Below, piece by piece: positions 8,035-16,278 of a stretch of 64,000 nt of DNA. The notes under the pieces were generated by a model, which saw only the letters and a program-made list of their open reading frames with translations, was not told the DNA's origin and made no database searches. Location: NCBI RefSeq assembly GCF_016907235.1, contig NZ_JAFBBO010000001.1, positions 62,001 through 126,000 of the forward strand. Reading direction: 5' to 3'. Source of the stretch: Oerskovia jenensis (GTDB lineage: Bacteria > Actinomycetota > Actinomycetes > Actinomycetales > Cellulomonadaceae). Every line of letters starts with the position of its first letter. Within the stretch, counting starts at the first letter, position 1. The position numbers and the translations under genes were made by a program.

Positions 8035-9591
8035 GTGGCGCCCTCTTCACAGAACCCCGCTCTCCCGCACGAGTTCGAACACCCCGCCCTGCAGGAACTC
8101 CTGCGCAAGGGGAGTGAGAACGGTCGGGTCGACGCCGAGAGCTTCCGCAACGCCTGCGAGAGCGCGACGATCGGCGACCCCAAGCGATTGAAGGCCGTGC
8201 TCCGCGCACTGGCCGGTGCCGGTGTCGAGGTCGAGATCCCCGTCGCGACCAAGGTCGCCGCTGCGACGTCGTCGCGTTCCACGACGACCTCGCGCGCCGT
8301 CAAGCCTGTGACCAAGAAGGCCACCACGCCGCGTGCGAGCGCCGTCACCACGACGCGTACCGCGGCGGCGTCCGCCGAGGCCGATGCGCCCTCGGACGAG
8401 GCTGCTGCGCCTGCGGCGAAGGCCCCGGCGACCCGCAAGCGTGCCGCGACGGCCAAGACGGCTGCGCCCAAGGCCGCAGCGACCACGCGCCGCAAGCGCG
8501 GGGCCAAGGACGACGAGGACTCCGAGGAGGTCGTGGCCGAGGACCTGGTCGAGGCCGACGAGGAGACCGAGACCGCTGCTCCTGCGGCCAAGCCGGGCGA
8601 GGAGGCCGACGAGTCGCGCGGCTTCGTGTACTCCGACGCGGACGACGACGACGCCCCGGCCCAGCAGGTCGTGACCGCGGGTGCCACGGCGGACCCGGTC
8701 AAGGACTACCTCAAGCAGATCGGCAAGGTCGCGCTGCTGAACGCCGAGCAGGAGGTCGAGCTCGCCAAGCGCATCGAGGCCGGCCTGTTCGCCGAGGAGC
8801 GCCTGGGCTCGGGGGACACGTTCGAGCCCAAGCTGCGCCGTGAGCTCGAGTGGATCTCCTCGGACGGGCGCCGGGCGAAGAACCACCTGCTCGAGGCGAA
8901 CCTGCGTCTGGTCGTCTCGCTCGCCAAGCGCTACACGGGCCGCGGCATGCTGTTCCTGGACCTGATCCAGGAGGGCAACCTCGGTCTGATCCGTGCGGTC
9001 GAGAAGTTCGACTACACCAAGGGCTACAAGTTCTCGACGTACGCGACGTGGTGGATCCGTCAGGCCATCACGCGCGCCATGGCCGACCAGGCCCGCACCA
9101 TCCGTATCCCGGTGCACATGGTCGAGGTCATCAACAAGCTGGCTCGCGTGCAGCGCCAGATGCTCCAGGACCTGGGCCGCGAGCCCACCCCGGAGGAGCT
9201 CGCCAAGGAGCTCGACATGACCCCCGAGAAGGTCGTCGAGGTCCAGAAGTACGGTCGCGAGCCCATCTCGCTGCACACGCCGCTCGGCGAGGACGGTGAC
9301 AGCGAGTTCGGTGACCTCATCGAGGACTCGGAGGCCGTGGTCCCCGCGGACGCCGTGAGCTTCACGCTGCTCCAGGAGCAGCTGCACCAGGTCCTCGACA
9401 CGCTCTCCGAGCGTGAGGCCGGCGTGGTCTCGATGCGCTTCGGCCTGAGCGACGGGCAGCCCAAGACGCTCGACGAGATCGGCAAGGTCTACGGCGTGAC
9501 GCGTGAGCGCATCCGTCAGATCGAGTCCAAGACCATGTCGAAGCTGCGTCACCCGAGCCGCTCGCAGGTCCTGCGCGACTACCTGGACTGA
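8035..9591 (+). CDS. sigA: Principal RNA polymerase sigma factor SigA/HrdB
   Basis: Primary sigma-70 factor, 518 aa from the GTG at 8035, chosen because AAAGG lies 7 nt upstream; a TTG at 8017 would add six residues. A conserved N-terminal segment (about 1-70) is followed by a long Ala/Lys/Arg/Thr then acidic linker typical of actinobacterial SigA. The core has region 1.2 ([29 protein letters not shown]), region 2.4 around [25 protein letters not shown], region 3 ([14 protein letters not shown]) and region 4.2 ending [15 protein letters not shown]. It directs most housekeeping transcription. The last 31 nt of coding sequence are nearly duplicated 946 bp downstream. Confidence 0.97.
   Translation: MAPSSQNPALPHEFEHPALQELLRKGSENGRVDAESFRNACESATIGDPKRLKAVLRALAGAGVEVEIPVATKVAAATSSRSTTTSRAVKPVTKKATTPRASAVTTTRTAAASAEADAPSDEAAAPAAKAPATRKRAATAKTAAPKAAATTRRKRGAKDDEDSEEVVAEDLVEADEETETAAPAAKPGEEADESRGFVYSDADDDDAPAQQVVTAGATADPVKDYLKQIGKVALLNAEQEVELAKRIEAGLFAEERLGSGDTFEPKLRRELEWISSDGRRAKNHLLEANLRLVVSLAKRYTGRGMLFLDLIQEGNLGLIRAVEKFDYTKGYKFSTYATWWIRQAITRAMADQARTIRIPVHMVEVINKLARVQRQMLQDLGREPTPEELAKELDMTPEKVVEVQKYGREPISLHTPLGEDGDSEFGDLIEDSEAVVPADAVSFTLLQEQLHQVLDTLSEREAGVVSMRFGLSDGQPKTLDEIGKVYGVTRERIRQIESKTMSKLRHPSRSQVLRDYLD
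9550..9580 (+). repeat. Direct repeat, copy 1: 3' coding end of sigA (candidate attL)
   Basis: 31 nt encoding [11 protein letters not shown] of SigA match 10496-10526 at 28 positions, with a 20-nt perfect core (9556-9575). Two of the three differences are synonymous third-position changes and the other changes His to Gln. It has the character of a gene-end attachment site duplicated by site-specific integration. Confidence 0.65.
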
Positions 9592-9610
9592 CCTCCAGCC
9601 GCGTAGAAGC

Positions 9611-9655
9611 AGAACCGCAGGTCAGAGCACCTTTCTGGCCTGCGGTTCTTGTCTT
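9611..9655 (+). terminator. Intrinsic terminator of sigA
   Basis: 15-bp stem with one mismatch (9611-9625 with 9635-9649) and a 9-nt loop, ending in a T-rich run (TTCTTGTCTT), 20 nt after the sigA stop codon. Confidence 0.85.
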
Positions 9656-9751
9656 CTGCTCCGGTGCCACCCCCGCGAAGTGGCCGAAACCGGGCCGACC
9701 CGTCCGTCGAGTAGCGCCCACATTTACGCTTGACCTAGCCTGAGCCGGGTT

Positions 9752-9838
9752 GTGTTTGTGGATCCCCCTGGGTCCGGCAAGACGAACCTGATTAGCCTCT
9801 TAGGTTTGTCCGATTCGACCTCGTCCGCGCATCCTTGA
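9752..9838 (+). pseudogene. 28-codon ORF with a P-loop-like start, possible gene remnant
   Basis: A GTG-initiated frame encodes VFVDPPGSGKTNLISLLGL then stops after nine more residues. DPPGSGKT resembles a Walker A motif (GxxxxGKT) in which the first Gly is Asp. A TAGCCT box (9736-9741) lies 10 nt upstream. The surrounding DNA is lower in GC than the backbone and lies inside the segment flanked by the sigA 3'-end copies. It could be the truncated start of an ATPase gene left from an integrated element, or chance. Low confidence. Confidence 0.25.
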
Positions 9839-9841
9839 GGG

Positions 9842-10360
9842 TTAGGACGAGGGTGCTTCGGCAAGGAACTCGACTGGCACCCAGACGGGCTTGGACGTGA
9901 GAGTCCGGCCGGTGGAGAGGTCGACGACCACTCGTACGTGCACCGACCCGTCGGCGCTGACAATTCCAGCGGTGGCCCTCGGCACGATGTGCCAGGTGAC
10001 GGGTAAGCCGTCTTGGAGCAACCGAGGCAGGTTCGCCCAGCTCGCCCCGAAGCCGGCCTCCAGATGTGGGTGGTCGCGCATGAATCTCGGAACCGCGAGC
10101 GGTTCTGATCGCAGCCCCTGCCCAGGCGGCAAGGGCCCGACATGCTCCAGGCATATGAAGGTCACGCTGGCGGGCTTGTGTTCATTCGTCACAGTGGCTC
10201 TGACATACGGCGTGTTGAGTACCGACCCATCCGGCTGGGGGATAGCCATCGTGGCCAATCGCACCGACAGCCACGTACGTCGCCGTTGTCGCCACAGGGC
10301 GAATCCGGACAGCCCGAGCGCCAGCAGTGCCACCGCGTTGTCTGCCGCCCATGTCGTCAT
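9842..10360 (-). CDS. Hypothetical protein with one N-terminal membrane segment
   Basis: 172 aa from the ATG at 10360, the start that places a plausible signal anchor (AADNAVALLALGLSGFALW) at the very N-terminus. RQRRRTW follows, so the bulk (about residues 25-172) probably faces the cytosol. The soluble part has beta-rich stretches (YVRATVTNEHKPASVTFICLEHVGPLPPG, VHVRVVVDLSTGR), suggesting an immunoglobulin-like or beta-sandwich fold. I do not recognise the family. It is the only complete gene in the segment bounded by the two sigA 3'-end copies, and its codon third positions are less GC-biased than those of its neighbours, suggesting acquisition by transfer. Confidence 0.6.
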   Translation of the reverse strand: MTTWAADNAVALLALGLSGFALWRQRRRTWLSVRLATMAIPQPDGSVLNTPYVRATVTNEHKPASVTFICLEHVGPLPPGQGLRSEPLAVPRFMRDHPHLEAGFGASWANLPRLLQDGLPVTWHIVPRATAGIVSADGSVHVRVVVDLSTGRTLTSKPVWVPVEFLAEAPSS

Positions 10361-10495
10361 GGGCGGAAGTGTGGCACGTCGGTCCGCGCGCCAGCCAGAC
10401 GTACCGGAGCCTGGCATGGGAACGATTGGTGCTCGCATTCTCGTCCGGTCGATCTGAGCGCACCCACAGAACATCCTCGTTCCTTAGGTGGGTGT

Positions 10496-10526
10496 CAACC
10501 AAGCCGCTCGCAGGTCCTGCGGGACT
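10496..10526 (+). repeat. Direct repeat, copy 2: displaced sigA 3' end (candidate attR)
   Basis: Translating in the sigA frame gives [10 protein letters not shown] then a stop. The 20-nt core 10502-10521 is identical to 9556-9575. Compared with sigA, the nine bases coding the last residues before GGACTGA are missing, so this copy keeps its own stop codon and is followed by its own terminator. It carries no start and is not expressed as sigA. Confidence 0.65.
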
Positions 10527-10542
10527 GATCGGTCCACCCGCA

Positions 10543-10587
10543 ATGCCGAGAGACCCGCGCCACGCAAGGGCGCGGGCCTCTCGGCAT
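10543..10587. terminator. Hairpin terminator behind the second sigA 3'-end copy
   Basis: 19-bp stem with one mismatch (10543-10561 with 10569-10587) and a 7-nt loop. Its position behind the duplicated sigA tail suggests it was the original sigA terminator before the insertion (inference). No T-run follows. Confidence 0.7.
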
Positions 10588-10669
10588 CCCGGTCAGGTTA
10601 TTCCTGTCCGAGCGCTGGTGAGGCGCGCGCTGGCGACGCGAGAGCGCGACCCGTCGCCGGGGGACGAAA

Positions 10670-10703
10670 GAACCCCGGCCGGTGAGTTCACCGTCCGGGG
10701 TTC
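10670..10703 (-). terminator. Hairpin terminator of the DUF7455 gene
   Basis: 16-bp stem with one mismatch (10670-10685 with 10688-10703), 37 nt downstream of the DUF7455 gene stop on the minus strand. Confidence 0.65.
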
Positions 10704-10740
10704 AGGAGTGCGGCGCGCCACGAGGGCGCGCCGGGTCGTG

Positions 10741-10947
10741 TCAGCGAGCGCCGTGCTCGGCGAGCAGGCGGTCGGTCTCGTCCTGGACGTGCGTCGCGAT
10801 GTCCGCGAAGGCAGCGGCGTGCGCCCGTGCGTGGTGGGCGCAGAAGAGCAGCTCCCCACTGGGCATGGTCACGCGCACGTAGGCCTGAGCGCCGCAGCGG
10901 TCGCAACGGTCGGCCACGGTCAGCGATGGAGTCGTCGTAGCAGTCAC
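10741..10947 (-). CDS. Small DUF7455-type zinc-ribbon-like protein
   Basis: 68-aa cytosolic protein. The N-terminal half has a CDRCGAQAYVRV motif and a later CAHHARAH, giving C-x2-C and C-x2-H pairs that could bind one zinc. The C-terminal helix (AAAFADIATHVQDETDRLLAEHGAR) is acidic. Such short proteins are widespread in actinobacteria and are often found between sigA and parE, as here. The GTG start at 10947 has an upstream TTACAT 6 nt away, which could be a leaderless -10 box. The gene is divergent from parE. Function is unknown. Confidence 0.75.
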   Translation of the reverse strand: MTATTTPSLTVADRCDRCGAQAYVRVTMPSGELLFCAHHARAHAAAFADIATHVQDETDRLLAEHGAR

Positions 10948-11099
10948 GTGACCATGTAATCATCTCCGGCCCAGATCCTCGTACCGAAAAGGCCAGGGTT
11001 CGCTACCCGCGTAGCCGCACGGTTCCGGGAATACGTCGGGATCGTGTGGAGGTCCGGACCGCAGCGGCCCGGCTGACCGATCCTGTGGGTGGCAGCGTC

Positions 11100-11105
11100 T
11101 AGGCT
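11100..11105 (+). promoter_or_regulatory. -10 box (TAGGCT) of parE
   Basis: TAGGCT lies 8 nt before the GTG start of parE, and no ribosome-binding site is present in between, so the message is probably leaderless or nearly so. Confidence 0.5.
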
Positions 11106-11113
11106 TTCCCTTC

Positions 11114-13240
11114 GTGACGACCACCTCTGAGTCCAGCTACACCGCGCGGCACCTCTCCGTCCTCGAAGGTCTGGAGGCCGTCCGCAAGCGACCCGGCATG
11201 TACATCGGGTCCACGGACTCGCGCGGACTCATGCACTGCCTGTGGGAGATCATCGACAACTCGGTCGACGAGGCCCTCGCGGGCAACTGCGACGCGATCG
11301 AGGTCGTGCTGCACGCGGACACCTCGGTCACCGTCAAGGACAACGGGCGCGGCATCCCCGTGGACATCGAGCCCAAGACGGGCCTCAGCGGTGTCGAGGT
11401 CGTCTTCACCAAGCTGCACGCGGGCGGCAAGTTCGGCGGTGGCTCGTACACCGCGTCGGGTGGTCTGCACGGTGTGGGGGCGTCGGTCGTCAACGCGCTG
11501 TCCTCGCGCCTCGACGTCGAGGTGGACCGCGGTTCCAAGACCTACCGCATGACCTTCCACCGGGGCGAGCCCGGCATCTTCGCCGACCCCAAGAGCGGGC
11601 CGGACCCCGACGCTGCGTTCACGCCGTTCGTCGAGCGCTCCGAGCTGGCCGTGGTCGGCAAGGCGCCGCGGGGCAAGACCGGGACGCGCGTGCGCTACTG
11701 GGCCGACCGCCAGGTCTTCCCCAAGACTGCGGTGTTCTCGTACGACGAGCTCGTGACGCGCGCGCGTCAGACGACGTTCCTGGTGCCGGGACTCAAGATC
11801 ACGTTGCGCGACGAGCGCGGCCTGGCCGGTACGCCGGGCGCCGACGGACCGGTCGAGGAGAGCTTCCAGCACTCGGGCGGCACGATCGACTTCGTCGACT
11901 TCCTCGCCCCGGACCCGGCCGTCACCGCGACGTGGCACCTGACCGGGTCGGGCACGTTCAAGGAGACCGTGCCCGTCCTCGACGAGCGCGGTCACCTGAC
12001 GCCGCAGGAGGTCACGCGTGACTGCGAGGTCGACGTGGCGCTGCGCTGGGGCACGGGCTACGACACCGAGCTGCGGACCTTCGTCAACATCATCTCGACG
12101 CCCAAGGGCGGCTCGCACCTCGCGGGCTTCGAGGCGGGGCTGCTCAAGATCCTGCGCAAGGGCGTCGAGACGAACGCCCGCCGCCTCAAGGTCTCCACCA
12201 AGGACGCGTCGGAGCGCATCGAGAAGGACGACGTCCTCGCGGGTCTCACGGCCGTGCTGACCGTGCGCCTGGCCGAGCCGCAGTTCGAGGGCCAGACCAA
12301 GGAGGTGCTCGGCACGGCCCCCGTGCGTGCGATCGTGTCCCGCGTCGTCGAGCAGCAGCTCGGTGCCATGCTGACCTCGACCAAGCGCGACGAGAAGACG
12401 CAGGCCTCCCTGCTCCTCGACAAGGTCGTCGCCGAGATGCGCGCCCGCATCACGGCGCGCAAGCAGAAGGAGATCTCGCGCCGCAAGAACGCGCTCGAGA
12501 CCTCGTCGTTGCCGTCCAAGCTCGCGGACTGCCGCAGCGACGACGTCGAGCGCAGCGAGCTCTTCATCGTCGAGGGCGACTCGGCGCTCGGCACGGCCAA
12601 GCTCGCGCGCAGCTCAGACTTCCAGGCGCTGCTGCCCATCCGCGGCAAGATCCTCAACGTCCAGAAGGCCTCGGTCACGGACATGCTCCGCAACGCCGAG
12701 TGCGCGGCGATCATCCAGGTCATCGGCGCCGGTTCGGGCCGGTCGTTCGACCTCGAGGGCGCGCGCTACGGCAAGGTCGTGCTCATGACCGACGCAGACG
12801 TCGACGGAGCGCACATCCGTACGCTCCTGCTCACGCTCTTCTTCCGGTACATGCGCCCCCTCGTGGACGCCGGGCGCGTGTACGCGGCCGTGCCACCGCT
12901 GCACCGCGTCGAGGTCATCGGCGCGGGCTCGCGCAAGAACGAGTACATCTACACGTACTCCGAGGCCGAGCTGCGCGACGTCCTCAAGAAGCTCGACAAG
13001 TCGGGCAAGCGCTACAAGGAGGACATCCAGCGCTACAAGGGCCTCGGAGAGATGGACGCCGACCAGCTCGCGGAGACCACCATGGACCCGCGTCACCGTA
13101 CGCTGCGTCGCGTCACCGCCGAGCACGCGGAGTCCGCCGAGCGCGTGTTCGAGCTGCTCATGGGCTCGGACGTCGCGCCGCGCAAGGACTTCATCATCGC
13201 GGGGGCCGCGGGCCTGGACCGGGCGCGGATCGACGCGTGA
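11114..13240 (+). CDS. parE: DNA topoisomerase IV subunit B (type IIA topoisomerase ATPase subunit)
   Basis: ATPase subunit of a type IIA topoisomerase that decatenates and relaxes DNA with ParC. The 708-aa protein has the GHKL ATP-binding motifs EIIDNSVDEA, VKDNGRGIPVD, KLHAGGKFGGG and GGLHGVGASVVNA. The Toprim part has E487 in EGDSALG and the metal triad D560/D562/D564 in TDADVDGAH, followed by RYKGLGEMDADQL. It is parE rather than gyrB because a ParC-like partner lies about 15.6 kb downstream and because sigA and the small zinc-ribbon gene flank it, as is usual for the second topoisomerase in actinobacteria. recF and dnaN, which flank gyrB, are absent. Confidence 0.9.
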   Translation: MTTTSESSYTARHLSVLEGLEAVRKRPGMYIGSTDSRGLMHCLWEIIDNSVDEALAGNCDAIEVVLHADTSVTVKDNGRGIPVDIEPKTGLSGVEVVFTKLHAGGKFGGGSYTASGGLHGVGASVVNALSSRLDVEVDRGSKTYRMTFHRGEPGIFADPKSGPDPDAAFTPFVERSELAVVGKAPRGKTGTRVRYWADRQVFPKTAVFSYDELVTRARQTTFLVPGLKITLRDERGLAGTPGADGPVEESFQHSGGTIDFVDFLAPDPAVTATWHLTGSGTFKETVPVLDERGHLTPQEVTRDCEVDVALRWGTGYDTELRTFVNIISTPKGGSHLAGFEAGLLKILRKGVETNARRLKVSTKDASERIEKDDVLAGLTAVLTVRLAEPQFEGQTKEVLGTAPVRAIVSRVVEQQLGAMLTSTKRDEKTQASLLLDKVVAEMRARITARKQKEISRRKNALETSSLPSKLADCRSDDVERSELFIVEGDSALGTAKLARSSDFQALLPIRGKILNVQKASVTDMLRNAECAAIIQVIGAGSGRSFDLEGARYGKVVLMTDADVDGAHIRTLLLTLFFRYMRPLVDAGRVYAAVPPLHRVEVIGAGSRKNEYIYTYSEAELRDVLKKLDKSGKRYKEDIQRYKGLGEMDADQLAETTMDPRHRTLRRVTAEHAESAERVFELLMGSDVAPRKDFIIAGAAGLDRARIDA

Positions 13241-13298
13241 CGTCCCGTCTGCTGGGCGCCCGCGCGGCCGGGCGGCGAGCGTTCGTAGACTGCCGGGT

Positions 13299-13736
13299 GT
13301 GAACCCCCAGACTCTTCGTGCCACCCCGGCACGCTCGCTGACCGCCCTGACGTCCCTCCTGCTCGCGGTCGGCCTCCTGGCCGGCTGCGGTGCGGGCGAC
13401 GACGCCCCGGCGGACGACACCTCGGCGTCGTCGTCGGTCGCTGCCGACGACGACTCGACCGACGCCCCCGACGACTCGACCGACGACGTCGAGTTCACCT
13501 ACGAAGGGGTCGCCGGGAAGACTGCGCTCGAGCTGCTCGTCGCAGCCGACCCGACCGCCGTCGTCCAGGGCGAGGGCGAGAACGCGTTCGTCACCGGGAT
13601 CGACGGCCGCGAGGCGCAGGACTCCGCCAAGGAGTTCTGGGCCCTGTACGTGAACGGTGAGATGGCCCAGGTCGGTGCCGGGGCCCTGGTGACCGAGACG
13701 GGAGACGAGATCGCATGGAAGCTCGAGACCTACTGA
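13299..13736 (+). CDS. DUF4430 domain lipoprotein, possible cobalamin-binding surface protein
   Basis: 145 aa. The signal peptide ends in the lipobox LLAGC (Cys about residue 30), followed by a very acidic Asp/Ser-rich linker. The C-terminal DUF4430 domain (about 66-145) is related to the C-terminal domain of transcobalamin and intrinsic factor and shows FTYEGVAGKTALELLVAADP, NAFVTGIDG and FWALYVNGEMAQVGAGA. The GTG start is 7 nt after TAGACT (13286-13291), indicating a leaderless message. The following membrane-protein gene starts inside this gene, so the two are translated together. Cobalamin binding is inferred from family resemblance; other small ligands are possible. Confidence 0.82.
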   Translation: MNPQTLRATPARSLTALTSLLLAVGLLAGCGAGDDAPADDTSASSSVAADDDSTDAPDDSTDDVEFTYEGVAGKTALELLVAADPTAVVQGEGENAFVTGIDGREAQDSAKEFWALYVNGEMAQVGAGALVTETGDEIAWKLETY

Positions 13737-14290
13737 CCCGCTGGTGGCGCCCCGCGATCGCGGTGGCGTTCGTCGCGCTCGCGATCGTGTTCCGCCTCGT
13801 GCGCGAGGAGATCGGCGCCCCGCCGAACCTCGAGCTCGTGACCTCGGCCGCGTTCGTCGCCGCGGTCCTCGTCCGGCACCGCCTGGCGTTCCTGGCGCCG
13901 CTGCTCGTCGCGGTGGTCTCCGACCTGGTGCTCGGCAACACGTCGATCGCGCTGTTCACGTGGAGCGCCTGGCTCGTGGTCGGGCTCGCGGCGCTCCTGA
14001 CCCGCAACACCTCCGGGTGGGGCCGCGTGGGCGCGGCCGCAGGGCTGGGCGTGGGCGGGTCGCTGTGGTTCTTCTTCTGGACCAACTTCGGTGTCTGGTT
14101 CCAGGGGCGTGGGGTCTGGTACCCGGCCGGTCTCGACGGACTCGTCGCGAGCTATGTCGCGGGCCTGCCGTTCCTGCGCACCATGCTGATCGGGAACCTC
14201 GTGCTCCTGCCGGTCGTGGCTGCCGGGACGTTGCTCGTGGAGCGGCTCGAACGCTCGCACGGGCTCGCGGCGGTGCCGCAGGCGGCGTAG
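13715..14290 (+). CDS. DUF6580-type membrane protein, putative ECF transporter S component
   Basis: 191-aa integral membrane protein with about five or six hydrophobic segments, including AVAFVALAIVFRLV, FLAPLLVAVVSDLVLGN, WLVVGLAALL and MLIGNLVLLPVVAAGTLLV. The SDLVLGN and WFFFWTNFGVWF stretches fit the DUF6580/ECF-S type of vitamin-uptake membrane proteins. The ATG lies 22 nt inside the preceding DUF4430 gene, so translation is coupled. A lipoprotein ligand-binding subunit plus an S-component-like protein suggests vitamin uptake, perhaps B12. No ATPase or T component is adjacent, so a shared energising module encoded elsewhere would be needed. Confidence 0.75.
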   Translation: MEARDLLTRWWRPAIAVAFVALAIVFRLVREEIGAPPNLELVTSAAFVAAVLVRHRLAFLAPLLVAVVSDLVLGNTSIALFTWSAWLVVGLAALLTRNTSGWGRVGAAAGLGVGGSLWFFFWTNFGVWFQGRGVWYPAGLDGLVASYVAGLPFLRTMLIGNLVLLPVVAAGTLLVERLERSHGLAAVPQAA

Positions 14291-14307
14291 ATCGTCACGC
14301 CCGGGGA

Positions 14308-14360
14308 GGCCCCGGCGCGCGAGACGGGCCTCTCGGAGGCCGATCTCGCACGCCGGGGCC
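14308..14360. terminator. Bidirectional hairpin terminator
   Basis: 17-bp stem with one mismatch (14308-14324 with 14344-14360), enclosing a smaller GGCCTC/GAGGCC hairpin. It lies between the convergent DUF6580 and VOC genes. Confidence 0.75.
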
Positions 14361-14380
14361 CTCCTCGTTCCGTAGGGGCG

Positions 14381-14758
14381 TCAGGGGTCGAGTCGCTTGC
14401 GCAGGAGGCAGAACTCGTTGCCCTCGGGGTCGGCGAGCACGTGCCACGACTCGTCGCCCGTCTGCCCGATGTCCGCACGACGCGCGCCCAGGGCCAGCAG
14501 GCGTGCCAGCTCGGCGTCCTGGTCGCGGTCGGTCGCGTTGACGTCGATGTGCAGAGGGAGCTTGCCCGTCCTCGGGTCGTCGCTGGGGCTCAGGATGATG
14601 GTCGGCTGGAGGCCGCCGAACCCGACGCCGGCCGGCCCGATCTCGATCGCCCCCTCCTCCCGACCGAGCTCGACGTAGCCGAGGACTCCGCTCCAGAACC
14701 GCGCGAGCAGCTCGGGGTCGGCGCAGTCCAGGACGAGTTCACTGATGCGAGATGCCAT
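14381..14758 (-). CDS. VOC (glyoxalase/bleomycin-resistance) superfamily protein
   Basis: 125-aa single-domain vicinal-oxygen-chelate fold. Paired beta-alpha-beta-beta-beta modules begin at ISELVLDCADPELLARFWSGVLGY and LPLHIDVNATDRDQDAELARLLALGAR, and the C-terminus DPEGNEFCLL is a standard VOC metal-site region with a conserved Glu. Such proteins are metalloenzymes or drug-binding proteins, and the substrate cannot be predicted. The ATG start follows TAGACT (14766-14771) by 7 nt. It is on the minus strand in a run of small accessory enzymes. Confidence 0.85.
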   Translation of the reverse strand: MASRISELVLDCADPELLARFWSGVLGYVELGREEGAIEIGPAGVGFGGLQPTIILSPSDDPRTGKLPLHIDVNATDRDQDAELARLLALGARRADIGQTGDESWHVLADPEGNEFCLLRKRLDP

Positions 14759-14931
14759 GCGTCGCAGTCTACGAAGGTGACGGCGGTCACGTCAGGCGAA
14801 TTCCGGGGTGCGCGCCGGCCCGTGCCGCCGAGGGCGACGCGACCCGACGCAACCCGACGCCGAGGGTGACGGAGTCCCGCGGCGAGGGTGACGTCGTCGG
14901 ACAGCGAGAGGCGCGACCACGAGCCGTGCGG

Positions 14932-15372
14932 TCACCCGAGCTGCTGGGCCAGCGCGACGATGATCCCTTCCGGTCCGCGGAGGTAGCAGAGTCGGTAGGC
15001 CTCCTCGAACTGGGCGATCTCGCCGACGAGTGTCGCGCCGTGCCCGCGGAGCCGTTCGACCGTGTCGTCGAGGTCGTCGACTGCGAACATCACGCGGTGC
15101 AGGCCCAGGGTGTTCGACGGCGCGCTGCCCAGTCCGACGTCGACCGCCACCGGTGATCGGTAGCTGGCCAGCTCGAGCCGCCCGGGACCGCCGGGGACGC
15201 GCAGCATCGCGATCTCCGATCGCATCCCGGTGAGCCCGACGACGCTCTCGGCCCAGGTCCCCTCGATGGGTGTCCTCCCCTCGAGCTCCATCCCGAGCTC
15301 GACGAAGAACGCGACCGCGGCGTCGAGGTCGGCGACGACGATGCCGACGTTGTCCATCCGCTGGATCGTCAT
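14932..15372 (-). CDS. VOC family protein (methylmalonyl-CoA epimerase-like type)
   Basis: 146-aa VOC-fold protein with MDNVGIVVADLDAAVAFFVELGMELEGR at the start and LHRVMFAVDDLDDTVERLRGHGATLVGE for the second half, ending YLRGPEGIIVALAQQLG. The metal-ligand positions look like His, Glu or Gln of dioxygenase/epimerase-type members, but the substrate is unknown. Its start codon overlaps the stop codon of the upstream DHFR-like gene (ATGA), so it is co-translated with a putative reductase. It is a different subfamily from the VOC gene at 14381. Confidence 0.85.
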   Translation of the reverse strand: MTIQRMDNVGIVVADLDAAVAFFVELGMELEGRTPIEGTWAESVVGLTGMRSEIAMLRVPGGPGRLELASYRSPVAVDVGLGSAPSNTLGLHRVMFAVDDLDDTVERLRGHGATLVGEIAQFEEAYRLCYLRGPEGIIVALAQQLG

Positions 15373-16046
15373 GGCCGCTCGGCCTCGCCGCCGGAGCGGT
15401 CGTCGGCACGCTCCACGCCTCGATCGGGCTCGGCCATGTCACCCGTGCCAGGGATACCGTCGGCAAGGCCGTAGCGCAGGAGCACGGTGCCCTTCGGGCT
15501 GGCCTGCGGCGGCTCGAGGAGAGCGAGGTTGGTGGGCACCGCGCCACCGTCGAACACGGACTTCCCGACGCCGAGGACGATCGGGTGGACCCACAGGTCG
15601 AGGCGGTCGAACAGCTTCTCGCGCAGGAGCGTCTGCACCAGGTCGAGGCTGCCGACGACCTTGACGTGCTCGTGCCGGTCGCGCACCTCTCGGACAGCGG
15701 TCGTGAGGTCGGGGCCGAGGTGCGTGGACCCGGCCCAGGAGAGGTCGGGCGTGCCCCGAGACGCGACGTACTTGGGAATGCGGTTGAAGAGCGCGGCGAA
15801 GTCGTCGTCCTGACCGCCCTCCTGGTGAGGCCAGTAGGCGGCGAAGATGTCGTACGTGCGGCGGCCGAGCAGGAGGGCGTCGGTGCCCTCGTACGCGGCG
15901 GCGACCTGCTCCCCGGCGACGTCGTCCAGCAGGGGAGCCTGCCACCCGCCGAACGGGAACCCGTTCGCGGGGTCCTCGTCGGGGCCGCCGGGCGCCTGCC
16001 CGACGAGGTCCAGGGTCGTGAACAGCTCGATCTCGATCGATCCCAT
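15369..16046 (-). CDS. Dihydrofolate reductase/RibD C-terminal-like reductase
   Basis: 225-aa NADPH-binding DHFR/RibD-C fold: IEIELFTTLDLVGQAPGGPDEDP at the N-terminus, a DALLLGRRTYDIFAAYWP motif typical of this family, VKVVGSLDLVQTLLREKLFDRLDLWVHPIVLGVGKSVF, then a charged Pro/Asp/Arg-rich tail. Most members lack a proven substrate and are not canonical folate enzymes. The ATG start has GGAG seven nt upstream. It heads a two-gene operon with the VOC gene. Confidence 0.85.
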   Translation of the reverse strand: MGSIEIELFTTLDLVGQAPGGPDEDPANGFPFGGWQAPLLDDVAGEQVAAAYEGTDALLLGRRTYDIFAAYWPHQEGGQDDDFAALFNRIPKYVASRGTPDLSWAGSTHLGPDLTTAVREVRDRHEHVKVVGSLDLVQTLLREKLFDRLDLWVHPIVLGVGKSVFDGGAVPTNLALLEPPQASPKGTVLLRYGLADGIPGTGDMAEPDRGVERADDRSGGEAERP

Positions 16047-16278
16047 GATGTGCTCCGGTGGGTCGGTGGCAGGGTCATGGGGGTGGACCGGATGGCGGGG
16101 GAGAACTCATCGGCGGATCCGCCTTGGGGCTGCTGGCTGGCGCGGCGCACAGGCGCCTACCCGCACCCGCCGGGATCGGTGAGTCCCCGGGCCTGCCCGC
16201 ATGGCTCGGACCATGCTGTCGCGGTCGGACGACCAGCGAGGCGAACGAGTGGCTTGCGCGCCGGGGCGTGCCGAGGTG

